Positions 6,135-11,678 of a stretch of 11,678 nucleotides of DNA are shown in pieces. The notes beneath the pieces are model-generated. The model saw only the letters and a program-made list of their open reading frames with translations. It was not told the DNA's origin and ran no database searches. Origin of the DNA: UBA1723 sp045641625 (GTDB lineage Bacteria; Bacteroidota; Bacteroidia; Bacteroidales; Paludibacteraceae); assembly GCA_045641625.1 (NCBI GenBank), contig JAZUHH010000092.1, positions 1 to 11,678 of the forward strand. The letters run 5' to 3'. Numbering within the stretch: the stretch's first letter is position 1; each line of letters opens with the position of its first letter. The position numbers were made by a program, and so were the translations under genes.

Positions 6135-6176
6135 ACTTTATAAAAAAAGTCAGACTCACCTACACTTTATAAAAAA
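6135..6176. repeat. 13-bp direct repeat ACTTTATAAAAAA, two copies
   Basis: Exact copies lie at 6135-6147 and 6164-6176, with a 16-bp spacer containing AGTCAGACT, a short odd palindrome. On the minus strand each copy reads TTTTTTATAAAGT. The right-hand copy supplies the T-tract after the hairpin at 6178-6216. The left-hand copy is a second T-tract that could act as a back-up stop. Confidence 0.6.
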
Positions 6177-6216
6177 TTAGACACAGCCCCAAGAAACAAT
6201 CATGGAACTGTGTCTA
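6170..6216 (-). terminator. Rho-independent terminator of the minus-strand mini-gene
   Basis: On the minus strand TAGACACAG (6216-6208) pairs perfectly with CTGTGTCTA (6186-6178), a 9-bp stem with a 21-nt loop that itself ends in GGGG. It is followed at once by ATTTTTTAT. Hairpin plus T-tract is the terminator form for the minus strand only; read on the plus strand the hairpin is followed by TATATTAACG. The loop is long for a terminator, so strength is uncertain. Confidence 0.55.
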
Positions 6217-6248
6217 TATATTAACGAAAATTGGAATTTCGATTTTCA

Positions 6249-6264
6249 GCGCGCCAAGGCACGC
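6249..6264 (-). other. GC-rich hairpin with CUUG tetraloop in the mini-gene 3' region
   Basis: On the minus strand this reads GCGTGCCTTGGCGCGC. GCGTGC pairs with GCGCGC (one G-T pair) around CTTG, an especially stable RNA tetraloop. It lies between the small ORF stop (6295) and the terminator, in an otherwise AT-rich gap, which suggests a stable 3' RNA structure. Confidence 0.5.
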
Positions 6265-6294
6265 AATTAAAAGTTAAACACTCGTCATCAAGAA

Positions 6295-6387
6295 TTATCC
6301 GTGGATAGCGTGGATCTCATCCTTAATAACACAAATCTTAGTAACAAAAGCAACCAACACTACTGAAGAAAAAATTACTGCTATCAT
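6295..6387 (-). CDS. 30-residue single-helix membrane peptide
   Basis: A micro-ORF of 30 codons plus TAA. It opens MIAVIFSSVVLVAFVTKICV, about 20 residues of nearly unbroken hydrophobic helix, and ends in a charged tail (IKDEIHAIHG). Support for reality comes from its setting: a consensus promoter at 6501-6531 in the right orientation, a leader of about 107 nt, and a hairpin terminator at 6170-6216. A 16-codon leader ORF (6434-6384, MVLTSKRSLTFKYVRL) ends by overlapping this start as ATGA, suggesting coupled translation. Such peptides act as small subunits or regulators of membrane complexes, or as type I toxins; which of these, if any, cannot be told. Alternatively the transcript is a non-coding RNA and the ORF is incidental. 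Confidence 0.5.
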   Translation of the reverse strand: MIAVIFSSVVLVAFVTKICVIKDEIHAIHG

Positions 6388-6500
6388 AGTCGTACATATT
6401 TAAATGTTAAACTTCTTTTACTTGTTAAAACCATTAACCTAATCAGGAGTTCATCGAGTTATTCATATCGTTTATCAACTGTTCCCTTTCGATTACAATG

Positions 6501-6531
6501 CAAAGGTATATCATTTTTTCATACTGTCAAA
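6501..6531 (-). promoter_or_regulatory. Consensus promoter of the minus-strand mini-gene
   Basis: On the minus strand, TTTG (6531-6528), a 19-bp spacer and TACCTTTG (6508-6501) match both Bacteroidetes promoter elements exactly. Transcription should begin near 6494 and run toward the 30-codon ORF. No larger minus-strand gene lies between it and the terminator at 6216-6170. Confidence 0.75.
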
Positions 6532-6591
6532 CATTTTCGAGAAAAATTTTCATAAATTTATAAAAAAAGTTATTTTACTTTCCTTTTGCTA

Positions 6592-6763
6592 TTTGCATAT
6601 ATTTTGCATATATATTGATTATCAATTATTTATGACGTATATTGAAATTTTGACACCAAATGTAGTTTTTGAATATTTTTATTAATTTTTGCATATATTC
6701 CAATTATTCGATTTGTTTATGCATTATTTTACGTATTTATACATTTATTTACATTTGCATATA
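6592..6763 (+). repeat. Four exact copies of TTTGCATATA
   Basis: Copies are at 6592-6601, 6603-6612, 6688-6697 and 6754-6763, all in the same orientation, the first two spaced 11 bp apart. They sit in a very AT-rich, gene-free stretch between the leftward promoter at 6501-6531 and the rightward start of the TPR gene at 6943. They may be binding sites for a regulator or nucleoid protein. Confidence 0.6.
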
Positions 6764-6886
6764 CATTCCGATATACCATAATGTTACTTTTATTCAATTT
6801 GACACTTTGTCATTACAAAATGTCAGCATTTCACTTCTCAGGAAAAACTTTTGACACAATTCGGCCAAGCGAAAAGATATTTGATG

Positions 6887-6894
6887 TATATTTG
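6887..6894 (+). promoter_or_regulatory. Possible -7 element for the TPR gene
   Basis: TATATTTG matches TAnnTTTG and would start a transcript near 6901, about 42 nt before the ATG. No TTTG lies 19-21 bp upstream, so the -33 half is missing or weak; TTTGACA at 6850-6856 is too far away. The gene may need an activator. Confidence 0.4.
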
Positions 6895-6942
6895 CAGACA
6901 CAAAGACATTAGACTAAAGAACATAGGAATCCAAGACTTACA

Positions 6943-7857
6943 ATGAAAAGGACAATCTCTCTTATAATAGGCGCATTGGTCTCGCTCACATCCTTCGCAG
7001 AGATGACAAAAGTTGATGAATACTTCATGGAAGGAAACAGCAAGTACGAGCGCAAGGACTACCAGTCGGCCATAGAGTCATACACCAAGGCTCTTAACCT
7101 CAGCCCCGACAATGTTTACATACTCTATAACATGGGTAACGCATATTCGGATGCGGGCATGGCAGACCAGGCCTTGAAATGCTACCGCAGAGCGGCTGAT
7201 GGAGGACTTGAGGACGCATCCCTATACTTCAACCTGGGAAACACATACATGTCTTTGGGAGAGATAGTCGAGGCAGCAGGCATGTACCGCAAGAGCATAA
7301 AGATCAACCCTATGGATCCGGGTGTATATCACAACCTGGCGATGTGCTACACAAAGCTTGGAGACGGAGACAACGCCATAGCCTCATACGAGCAGGCTGT
7401 CAAGATTGACCCCGACAACGCCGGCGCATACTACAACCTTGGAAATGTCTATGCTTCGCTTAACGACGACGCTTCGGCGATCCGATGCTACTCGCAGACA
7501 GTCAGAGTGAACCCATATTACGAAAAGGCATACTGCAACATGGGTGTAAGCCACTCAAACCTTGGCGACGAAGACAGCGCGATAGACTGCTACCAGAGGG
7601 CAATAAAAGTCAACCCACGCTACGCAAGAGCGCACTATAACCTCGGCATAGCCCACCTTCACAGAAACAACAACGCAGAGGCAGACAAGTGCTTCCAAAA
7701 GGTTATGGAGTTGACGCCATACGACATCTCAGCATTCATCAAGATTGGAACAGCATACGGAGAAATCGGAATGAAGGAGAAGCAGACAGAGTGTTTCACG
7801 AAGGCTGCAGACCTTGGCGACGAGGACTGCAAGAAGTGGCTGGAAGAAAACAAATAA
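6943..7857 (+). CDS. Exported eight-TPR protein
   Basis: 304 residues. A signal peptide covers about 1-19 (KRTISLIIGALVSLTSFA, cleavage before EM). The mature part is almost entirely eight 34-residue tetratricopeptide repeats (about 22-293), each showing the pattern YNLGNxY...DxAIxCYxxAxxxNP. Examples are LYNMGNAYSDAGMADQALKC and YYNLGNVYASLNDDASAIRC. A short tail EDCKKWLEENK closes it. TPR arrays are protein-binding scaffolds; here it would act in the periplasm or, less likely, at the outer membrane. No lipobox is present. It begins a cluster and is 7 bp ahead of the membrane gene at 7865, so the two are likely co-transcribed and may interact. The specific partner is unknown. Confidence 0.9.
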   Translation: MKRTISLIIGALVSLTSFAEMTKVDEYFMEGNSKYERKDYQSAIESYTKALNLSPDNVYILYNMGNAYSDAGMADQALKCYRRAADGGLEDASLYFNLGNTYMSLGEIVEAAGMYRKSIKINPMDPGVYHNLAMCYTKLGDGDNAIASYEQAVKIDPDNAGAYYNLGNVYASLNDDASAIRCYSQTVRVNPYYEKAYCNMGVSHSNLGDEDSAIDCYQRAIKVNPRYARAHYNLGIAHLHRNNNAEADKCFQKVMELTPYDISAFIKIGTAYGEIGMKEKQTECFTKAADLGDEDCKKWLEENK

Positions 7858-7864
7858 CGAGAAT

Positions 7865-8326
7865 ATGGGAACAACTTACGGCATTATAACAGCATTGACG
7901 ATATCTGCAATAATCTGCTTGTTCTGCAACATAATCAGGGGAATCAACAAGGACGTTTCAGACGACAAGGTATTCATTTTTTCAGCAAGCGTCCCGTGTG
8001 TCGCAATACTGGCATACCTGTACATAGAAACAGGTGAAGCGTTATGGCTAGCAGTGTGCTGGGCACCTCTACTTATCGCGCTTATAATAGTGCCGTTCTA
8101 TTTGAACAAACTGATCAGGAAAATCATACCTTCTCGCTTCGCATCACGTTTCGCCTCATACTTTGTCAGTTTGGCGATATGGCTGACGCCGCTCTGCTCT
8201 TGGACTGCATCAACGATAGACTACGCACAAAAGGGGAATTGGGGCAGAGAGCCAAAAGGATACGTCCTGTCTGCCACCATCGACACAGTCAAAGACATTG
8301 ACTTGCAGACAATTCCCGAGCAATAG
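7865..8326 (+). CDS. Membrane protein with RFASYFVSLAIWL motif, copy 1
   Basis: 153 residues from the ATG at 7865. The open frame extends upstream to 7814, but that would overlap the end of the TPR gene by 44 bp and add a charged, non-hydrophobic leader. Four hydrophobic segments: about 5-25, 38-54, 60-80 and 97-114. A basic cluster (NKLIRKIIPSRFASR) precedes helix 4, which carries RFASYFVSLAIWL, identical over 13 residues to the paralog at 8526. The C-terminal 40 residues are polar (TIDYAQKGNWGREPKGY, ending DLQTIPEQ). It starts 7 bp after the TPR stop. No known family is recognised. The cytoplasmic basic loop and polar tail suggest a scaffold or regulatory membrane protein, but that is only inference. 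Confidence 0.75.
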   Translation: MGTTYGIITALTISAIICLFCNIIRGINKDVSDDKVFIFSASVPCVAILAYLYIETGEALWLAVCWAPLLIALIIVPFYLNKLIRKIIPSRFASRFASYFVSLAIWLTPLCSWTASTIDYAQKGNWGREPKGYVLSATIDTVKDIDLQTIPEQ

Positions 8327-8376
8327 GCACAAGCTACGCCAGCTTTGCTTTTGTTCAAAACTTTCCTTCAAAAAAC

Positions 8377-8407
8377 TTGCTGGAGAACGCGATTTTCACT
8401 ATCTTTA
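8377..8407 (+). promoter_or_regulatory. Decayed duplicate of the DUF4290 promoter
   Basis: TTG (8377-8379), a 20-bp spacer and TATCTTTA (8400-8407). The same layout stands before the intact gene (9033-9063), where the -7 reads TATCTTTG. The last base, normally G, is changed here, so activity is probably reduced. If active it would transcribe the 24-codon remnant and the membrane gene at 8526. Confidence 0.5.
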
Positions 8408-8432
8408 CATTCTATTGAAGCAGATAAAAGAA

Positions 8433-8507
8433 ATGGCATATTATCGCACAGTACATTTTCCCGTAAAATCAGACTCCAACGCTAAATTCACTGAGGACAA
8501 CAAATAG
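8433..8507 (+). pseudogene. 24-codon remnant of a duplicated DUF4290 gene
   Basis: This ATG frame reads MAYYRTVHFPVKSDSNAKFT plus four codons and then TAG. It matches the first 24 residues of the DUF4290 protein at 9089 (MANYRTRQFPVNTDTNAKFT) at 17 of 24 positions. The 84 bp upstream align without a gap to those before 9089, promoter included. Similarity ends at the stop codon, and the next gene begins 18 bp later. About 60 of 72 coding bases agree, and most of the 12 changes alter the residue, which fits a relic under relaxed constraint. It could also work as a leader peptide for the gene at 8526. Confidence 0.7.
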
Positions 8508-8525
8508 AATTACAGACGTCTCAAT

Positions 8526-8981
8526 ATGGGGGAATACATCATATACATATTTCTCGGATCGCTCCTGTTTTCGGCTATACTATGCCTGATATGCGAACTG
8601 ATCAAAGCCAGAAATGAACGGATGAACGAAGACTTCACCTACATGGTATCGGCAAACATCCCGATCATAGCGGCAACAGTCTTCATAGGCTACAAGTTCG
8701 AGGGCATAACACCTGCGATAGTAAGCTACCTCTGGTTCATGATAGTCCTCATAATCATTCCGATTCATATAAACAAGCTGTTCAAGAGGATCAACAAGCT
8801 TCGCCACATAAACCGTTTTGCGTCATACTTCGTCAGCCTGGCGATATGGCTCAATCTGCTCGGCCCATTGTGTGCATACTTGTACAACGAGAACATGAAG
8901 TCAATTAGCGACAGCACGCATGAGGCCACTCCTGCAGTGATCGACACCCTGCCACGACTACTAATAAATCCGGACGAGTAG
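8526..8981 (+). CDS. Membrane protein with RFASYFVSLAIWL motif, copy 2
   Basis: 151 residues, paralogous to the protein at 7865. Helices at about 4-25, 40-56, 62-84 and 98-118. The basic stretch NKLFKRINKLRHIN precedes helix 4 with RFASYFVSLAIWL, and a polar C-terminal tail follows (NENMKSISDSTHEATPAVID). In the 13-residue block the two DNA copies differ at six codons, all synonymous, showing that the protein sequence is kept by selection. The first helices are more diverged. It sits between the DUF4290 remnant and the intact DUF4290 gene, as expected if a membrane gene plus DUF4290 gene pair was duplicated. Function is unknown. Confidence 0.75.
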   Translation: MGEYIIYIFLGSLLFSAILCLICELIKARNERMNEDFTYMVSANIPIIAATVFIGYKFEGITPAIVSYLWFMIVLIIIPIHINKLFKRINKLRHINRFASYFVSLAIWLNLLGPLCAYLYNENMKSISDSTHEATPAVIDTLPRLLINPDE

Positions 8982-9032
8982 TCTGTGAAGAATACTTCAG
9001 ATCGTTTTGTTCATAACTTTCAAGCAAAAAGC

Positions 9033-9063
9033 TTGCTTTTCAGCACAAAAACCATTATCTTTG
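9033..9063 (+). promoter_or_regulatory. Promoter of the DUF4290 gene
   Basis: TTG (9033-9035), 20-bp spacer, TATCTTTG (9056-9063). Both elements fit the Bacteroidetes consensus, and the start would be near 9070, about 19 nt before the ATG at 9089. It probably also serves porQ, which follows after 26 bp without a promoter of its own. Confidence 0.75.
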
Positions 9064-9088
9064 CACTCTAATCAAGCAGTAAAAAGTA

Positions 9089-9817
9089 ATGGCAAATTAT
9101 CGCACAAGGCAATTCCCCGTAAATACAGACACCAACGCTAAATTCACTCAAGACAACAAGTTCTATAACACCGAGTTATCCAGGATCACGCTGCCCGAAT
9201 ACGGCCGCAACATCCAGAAGATGGTGGAGTACTGCATGAACATCGAAGACAGGAACCAGCGCAACAGATGCGCAAGAACCATCATAGAGGCCATGTGCGA
9301 GATCAAGGCCAAGAAGACACCGAGCTTCCTGGCAAATCCGGAGTACGACAAGGTGCTTTGGGACCACCTGGCACTGCTTTCAAACTTCAAGCTTGACGTG
9401 GACTACCCTTACGAGATAGTAAGGAAGGAGGAGTTCAACGAGAAGCCTTTCCCTATGAGCTATCCCGAGGAGAGCACAAGGGACAGACACTACGGAGTCT
9501 ATACAATCGAGCTTATCAAGAAATGCGCGGCTATGGACGAGGGAAGGGAAAAGACACAGCTGGCAATCATCATTGCCAACGTGATGAAACGCCAATACTT
9601 CGCATTCAACAAGCCTACAACAAACGAAAGAATCATCAACGACCTGTACGCCCTGTCTTGCGGCAACATAAGGCTTGACCCTGAAACTCCGCTCGTAAGG
9701 GACGATGTGGCCATCAAGGGAAGCATCACTATCGAGCAGTCGTACAACACACGAATCAACTCGACCAAGAGAGCCATTGCCAAGGACGCCAAGGCAACAA
9801 CAAAATCTAAAATCTAA
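9089..9817 (+). CDS. DUF4290 family protein
   Basis: 242 residues, soluble, no signal peptide. The family-typical block begins at about 34 with TLPEYGRNIQKMVEYCMNIE, followed by RNQRNRCARTIIEAM and, at 91-109, WDHLALLSNFKLDVDYPYE. These are the conserved core of DUF4290, which I know only from Bacteroidetes and which has no assigned function. The second half (about 110-205) carries a further helical region. Residues 1-32 (MANYRTRQFPVNTDTNAKFT onward) are an N-terminal extension relative to the short leader I recall in the family, and the first 24 recur in the remnant at 8433. The last 20 residues are Lys/Ala-rich and probably unstructured. The gene is 26 bp before porQ, so a shared transcript is likely. 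Confidence 0.85.
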   Translation: MANYRTRQFPVNTDTNAKFTQDNKFYNTELSRITLPEYGRNIQKMVEYCMNIEDRNQRNRCARTIIEAMCEIKAKKTPSFLANPEYDKVLWDHLALLSNFKLDVDYPYEIVRKEEFNEKPFPMSYPEESTRDRHYGVYTIELIKKCAAMDEGREKTQLAIIIANVMKRQYFAFNKPTTNERIINDLYALSCGNIRLDPETPLVRDDVAIKGSITIEQSYNTRINSTKRAIAKDAKATTKSKI

Positions 9818-9843
9818 CAGGTAACTAAATATCGAGACAATCC

Positions 9844-10914
9844 ATGCGATCACTTCTGACAACATTTCTTGCATTGCCGCTAGCCATTTCGAGCTTGGCA
9901 GAGACTGGAACCTATGGCTTCACAGCTTTGGACCTGCCATTCTCGGCTTATTCGGTAGCTACGGGCGAAGAGAACATAAGCAGCCACAGGGACGAGTTGG
10001 GATTGTCTCAGAAGAACCCTGCTCTGCTTCTTCCGGAGAGCGAGGACAAGAAGGCGGCACAGCTGTCGTTCGTGAACCAGGTGGCTTCATCAAACTCGTT
10101 CGGCGGATCGTACATGCAGGGAGTTGACGACAGACAGATCTGGAGCGCATACTTCAACGGACTTGCATACGGAAGCATGGACGAGACTGACCAGTACGGC
10201 ATGGAGCTTGGCGACTTCTCGTGCTTCGACCTTGCATTGGGAGGCAACTACTCGCGCAAGCTTGCAGACCACCTGACAGCCGGTATCGGCCTGAAGTTCA
10301 TCTACTCGCAGATCGCCGACTACAAGGCTTTCGGATTCGCATTCGACCTTGGAGCCAACTACTATAATCCGGACAAGGAGCTCAGCCTTTCGCTTGCCGC
10401 ACGCAACATAGGCGTACAGCTTGCAACCTACACTGAATCAGACAACAGCAGGGACAGACTTCCCTTCAACCTGGAGTTCGGTGTGACTAAGAAGCTTGAG
10501 CATGCCCCTTTCTCTTTCCACTACACATTCCACAACATCAACCGCTGGGATTTGAGCTACTACAAGAGCGGATACACTGAAAAGACGCAGATTGACGAGT
10601 CCAAGCTAAAGGAGTCAATAGAGGTCAAGTGGCCTGACATGTTCTTCAGACACATGGTGTTCGGACTTGACTTTCATCCGACAGAGGCTTTTGCTGTAAC
10701 TGCAAGCTACAACTTCAGACGCAACAGAGAATACATGCTTATAGACTCCAAGACAGGTGCAGGCTGGGGATTCGGACTGACAGTGAATGTCAGAAAGGTC
10801 AAGGTGCAGGCAGGCTACTCAATTTCGGGAAGAGCAGCCAACACTTTCGGTCTGGGCATGACTTACAAGATCGGAGACGGCATCAAGCGCGTGGAATTCC
10901 AGAAACTCTACTAA
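9844..10914 (+). CDS. porQ: PorQ-like outer membrane protein of type IX secretion
   Basis: 356 residues with a signal peptide (MRSLLTTFLALPLAISSLAE, cleavage near SLA-ET). The mature protein starts TYGFTALDLPFSAYSVATGE and has NPALLLPES at about 59-67, a layout typical of PorQ (a FadL-like beta-barrel). The rest is made of alternating amphipathic strands with many aromatic residues (for example FDLALGGNYSRKL, LTAGIGLKFIYSQIADY, FAVTASYNFRRNREYML) and ends in GLGMTYKIGDGIKR and a final Tyr. PorQ is an outer-membrane component that works with PorU, PorV and PorZ in attaching type IX cargo to the cell surface. The length is about normal for the family. It is probably co-transcribed with the DUF4290 gene. 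The family call is made from pattern, not alignment. Confidence 0.82.
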   Translation: MRSLLTTFLALPLAISSLAETGTYGFTALDLPFSAYSVATGEENISSHRDELGLSQKNPALLLPESEDKKAAQLSFVNQVASSNSFGGSYMQGVDDRQIWSAYFNGLAYGSMDETDQYGMELGDFSCFDLALGGNYSRKLADHLTAGIGLKFIYSQIADYKAFGFAFDLGANYYNPDKELSLSLAARNIGVQLATYTESDNSRDRLPFNLEFGVTKKLEHAPFSFHYTFHNINRWDLSYYKSGYTEKTQIDESKLKESIEVKWPDMFFRHMVFGLDFHPTEAFAVTASYNFRRNREYMLIDSKTGAGWGFGLTVNVRKVKVQAGYSISGRAANTFGLGMTYKIGDGIKRVEFQKLY

Positions 10915-10958
10915 TACAATCCTAATATCATATATTAAGTAATAGTGTAATTTTAGTC

Positions 10959-11564
10959 ATGAAAAAAAATTTATTTGCTCTGCTTGTTGCTTTAATGGGA
11001 GCAATGAGCGTGTTTACATCGTGCAAGGAAGATGACGACGATGAAATCCTTAACGTACCACCTGATTCGATAGTTGTGGACGGAGCTAAGGTTTTGGATT
11101 TGGGTGACTACTCATTCAATTTCCCTACTGACGAGAACAAGGAAGTACCTTGGAACTATTTTTCTGATGAAAGAAACAAGGGCAACTACGGAGATATAAA
11201 GTTTAACATGAGCGAAGTTTATGCAAAAAATGACTTTGCAGTAGTAATCAACATTTACGAGCAGATTGACGAGCAGGCAGGAAAGTTCACGATTGGAGAC
11301 CTTGAGGACTTTCTTGACAAGAATATCTACTGCGAGGACGGCAGATATAATATAGAGAAAAACACAAATGCAAAGCTTGGCACGGCAAAGGCAATCAAAT
11401 ACAAGGCAACAGAAAAAGAAACTGGGAATTACTTAGAGCAATACCTTGTCTATATAGAAAAAACAAAAAAAATACTTGTAGTATTGGTAGAGTTGCCTGC
11501 TGACGTAAAGGAACAAAGATTCGCAGAAGTGCAGACAATTCTCAACTCATTCAAACTAAAATAA
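10959..11564 (+). CDS. Probable surface-exposed lipoprotein
   Basis: 201 residues. A type II signal peptide (MKKNLFALLVALMGAMSVFT, then S-C) places the lipidated Cys at residue 22. Directly after it comes CKEDDDDE, an acidic run like the lipoprotein export signal that sends Bacteroidetes lipoproteins to the cell surface. The mature domain (about 45-201) contains SFNFPTDENKEVPWNYF, FAVVINIYEQIDE, LGTAKAIKYKATEKETGNYL and a final FAEVQTILNSFKLK. This order (strand, user-defined loop, strands, closing helix with SFK) recalls PsbP/DUF1795-like folds, but I cannot confirm that. Codon use is more A/T-rich than in porQ just before it. Gap to porQ is 44 bp; a weak -7-like TAATTTTA lies just upstream of the start. 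Confidence 0.8.
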   Translation: MKKNLFALLVALMGAMSVFTSCKEDDDDEILNVPPDSIVVDGAKVLDLGDYSFNFPTDENKEVPWNYFSDERNKGNYGDIKFNMSEVYAKNDFAVVINIYEQIDEQAGKFTIGDLEDFLDKNIYCEDGRYNIEKNTNAKLGTAKAIKYKATEKETGNYLEQYLVYIEKTKKILVVLVELPADVKEQRFAEVQTILNSFKLK

Positions 11565-11589
11565 TTTAAATAAGAATACAGCATAATTT

Positions 11590-11678
11590 ATGATTTCGGT
11601 AGATGGATTAGCCGTAGAGTTTAGTGGCAAAACACTCTTTGAAAACATCTCTTTTCAAGTAAACGAGAAGGACAGAAT
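11590..11678 (+). CDS. ABC-F family ATP-binding protein, N-terminal end (cut by window edge)
   Basis: The last 89 bases open a frame MISVDGLAVEFSGKTLFENI followed by SFQVNEKDR. This is the standard start of an ABC-F ATPase (Uup/EttA/Rli-like, two fused ABC domains without membrane segments, acting on the ribosome). The beta-strand pair and NEKDR that precede Walker A are visible, but Walker A itself lies beyond the edge. The start ATG at 11590 follows the lipoprotein stop by 25 bp. Which ABC-F subgroup it belongs to cannot be told from 29 residues. Confidence 0.8.
   Translation, partial: MISVDGLAVEFSGKTLFENISFQVNEKDR

Larger units (their letters stand above)
6532..6942. other. AT-rich intergenic region between divergent units
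   Basis: About 410 bp with no credible protein gene. It contains the TTTGCATATA copies described separately, long A/T runs, and near its right end a TATATTTG (6887-6894) that fits the -7 element for the TPR gene. I see no tRNA, origin-type iteron array or mobile element end. The composition is much more AT-rich than the genes on either side. Confidence 0.6.

Noticed and set aside
6113..6147. Terminator for the plus-strand operon ending at 6115
   Set aside because: TAAAGTT (6113-6119) can pair with AACTTTA (6134-6140), but the stem is AT-only, the loop is 14 nt and A residues, not T, follow on the plus strand.
6669..6854. 61-codon plus-strand frame rich in Ile, Tyr and Phe
   Set aside because: The residues simply reflect the A/T-rich DNA (repeated TTTATTTACAT-like runs). 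There is no promoter and no sensible protein pattern.
9380..9874. 164-codon minus-strand frame opposite the DUF4290 gene
   Set aside because: The plus-strand gene has recognised family motifs and a promoter; the opposite frame has neither.
10923..10937. Hairpin TAATAT-CAT-ATATTA after porQ
   Set aside because: Six A/T pairs with no T-tract is too weak for a terminator and expected in A/T-rich spacers.

Overview
The window looks like chromosomal DNA of a Bacteroidales bacterium, most likely Prevotella or a close relative. The grounds are promoters of the Bacteroidetes type (TTTG or TTG, about 20 bp, then TAnnTTTG), a PorQ-like protein of the type IX secretion system, a DUF4290 protein (a family I know only from Bacteroidetes), a lipoprotein with an acidic tail after its cysteine, and BspA/DUF285-type repeat proteins. 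Genus is inferred from style, not from a marker match.

Layout. (1) Positions 1-2459, minus strand: a tight operon of four DUF285 repeat proteins, the last cut by the window edge, with gaps of 5, 23 and 23 bp and a promoter at 2514-2543. Two members have signal peptides. The other two have none and end in membrane helices. (2) 2544-2788: a divergent intergenic region with two consecutive promoters reading into prfA and a possibly structured leader. (3) 2789-3898: prfA, peptide chain release factor 1, the one textbook housekeeping gene. (4) 3950-6115: a compact run of unrecognised genes on the plus strand, namely a two-helix small protein, two four-helix proteins, a third four-helix protein split into two overlapping frames, and an acidic soluble protein. 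(5) 6116-6942: an 827-bp AT-rich gap that is not empty. It holds a complete minus-strand mini-transcription unit (consensus promoter, 30-codon membrane peptide, hairpin terminator) and four exact copies of TTTGCATATA. (6) 6943-9817: an exported eight-TPR protein, then two paralogous membrane proteins and a DUF4290 protein. This segment shows a tandem duplication, with a 24-codon remnant of the DUF4290 gene and its promoter left between the two membrane genes. (7) 9844-11678: porQ, a probable surface lipoprotein, and the first codons of an ABC-F ATPase.

Working together: PorQ belongs to the secretion machinery that exports and anchors surface proteins in this phylum. The DUF285 proteins, TPR protein and lipoprotein are envelope or secreted proteins, but none shows an obvious type IX C-terminal signal, so a direct link is not supported here. 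No mobile element, CRISPR array, tRNA or rRNA was recognised.

The best candidates for something undescribed are the minus-strand micro-gene at 6170-6531, the two-architecture DUF285 operon, and the post-prfA membrane-protein operon. All readings come from inspection only, with no database search or folding calculation.
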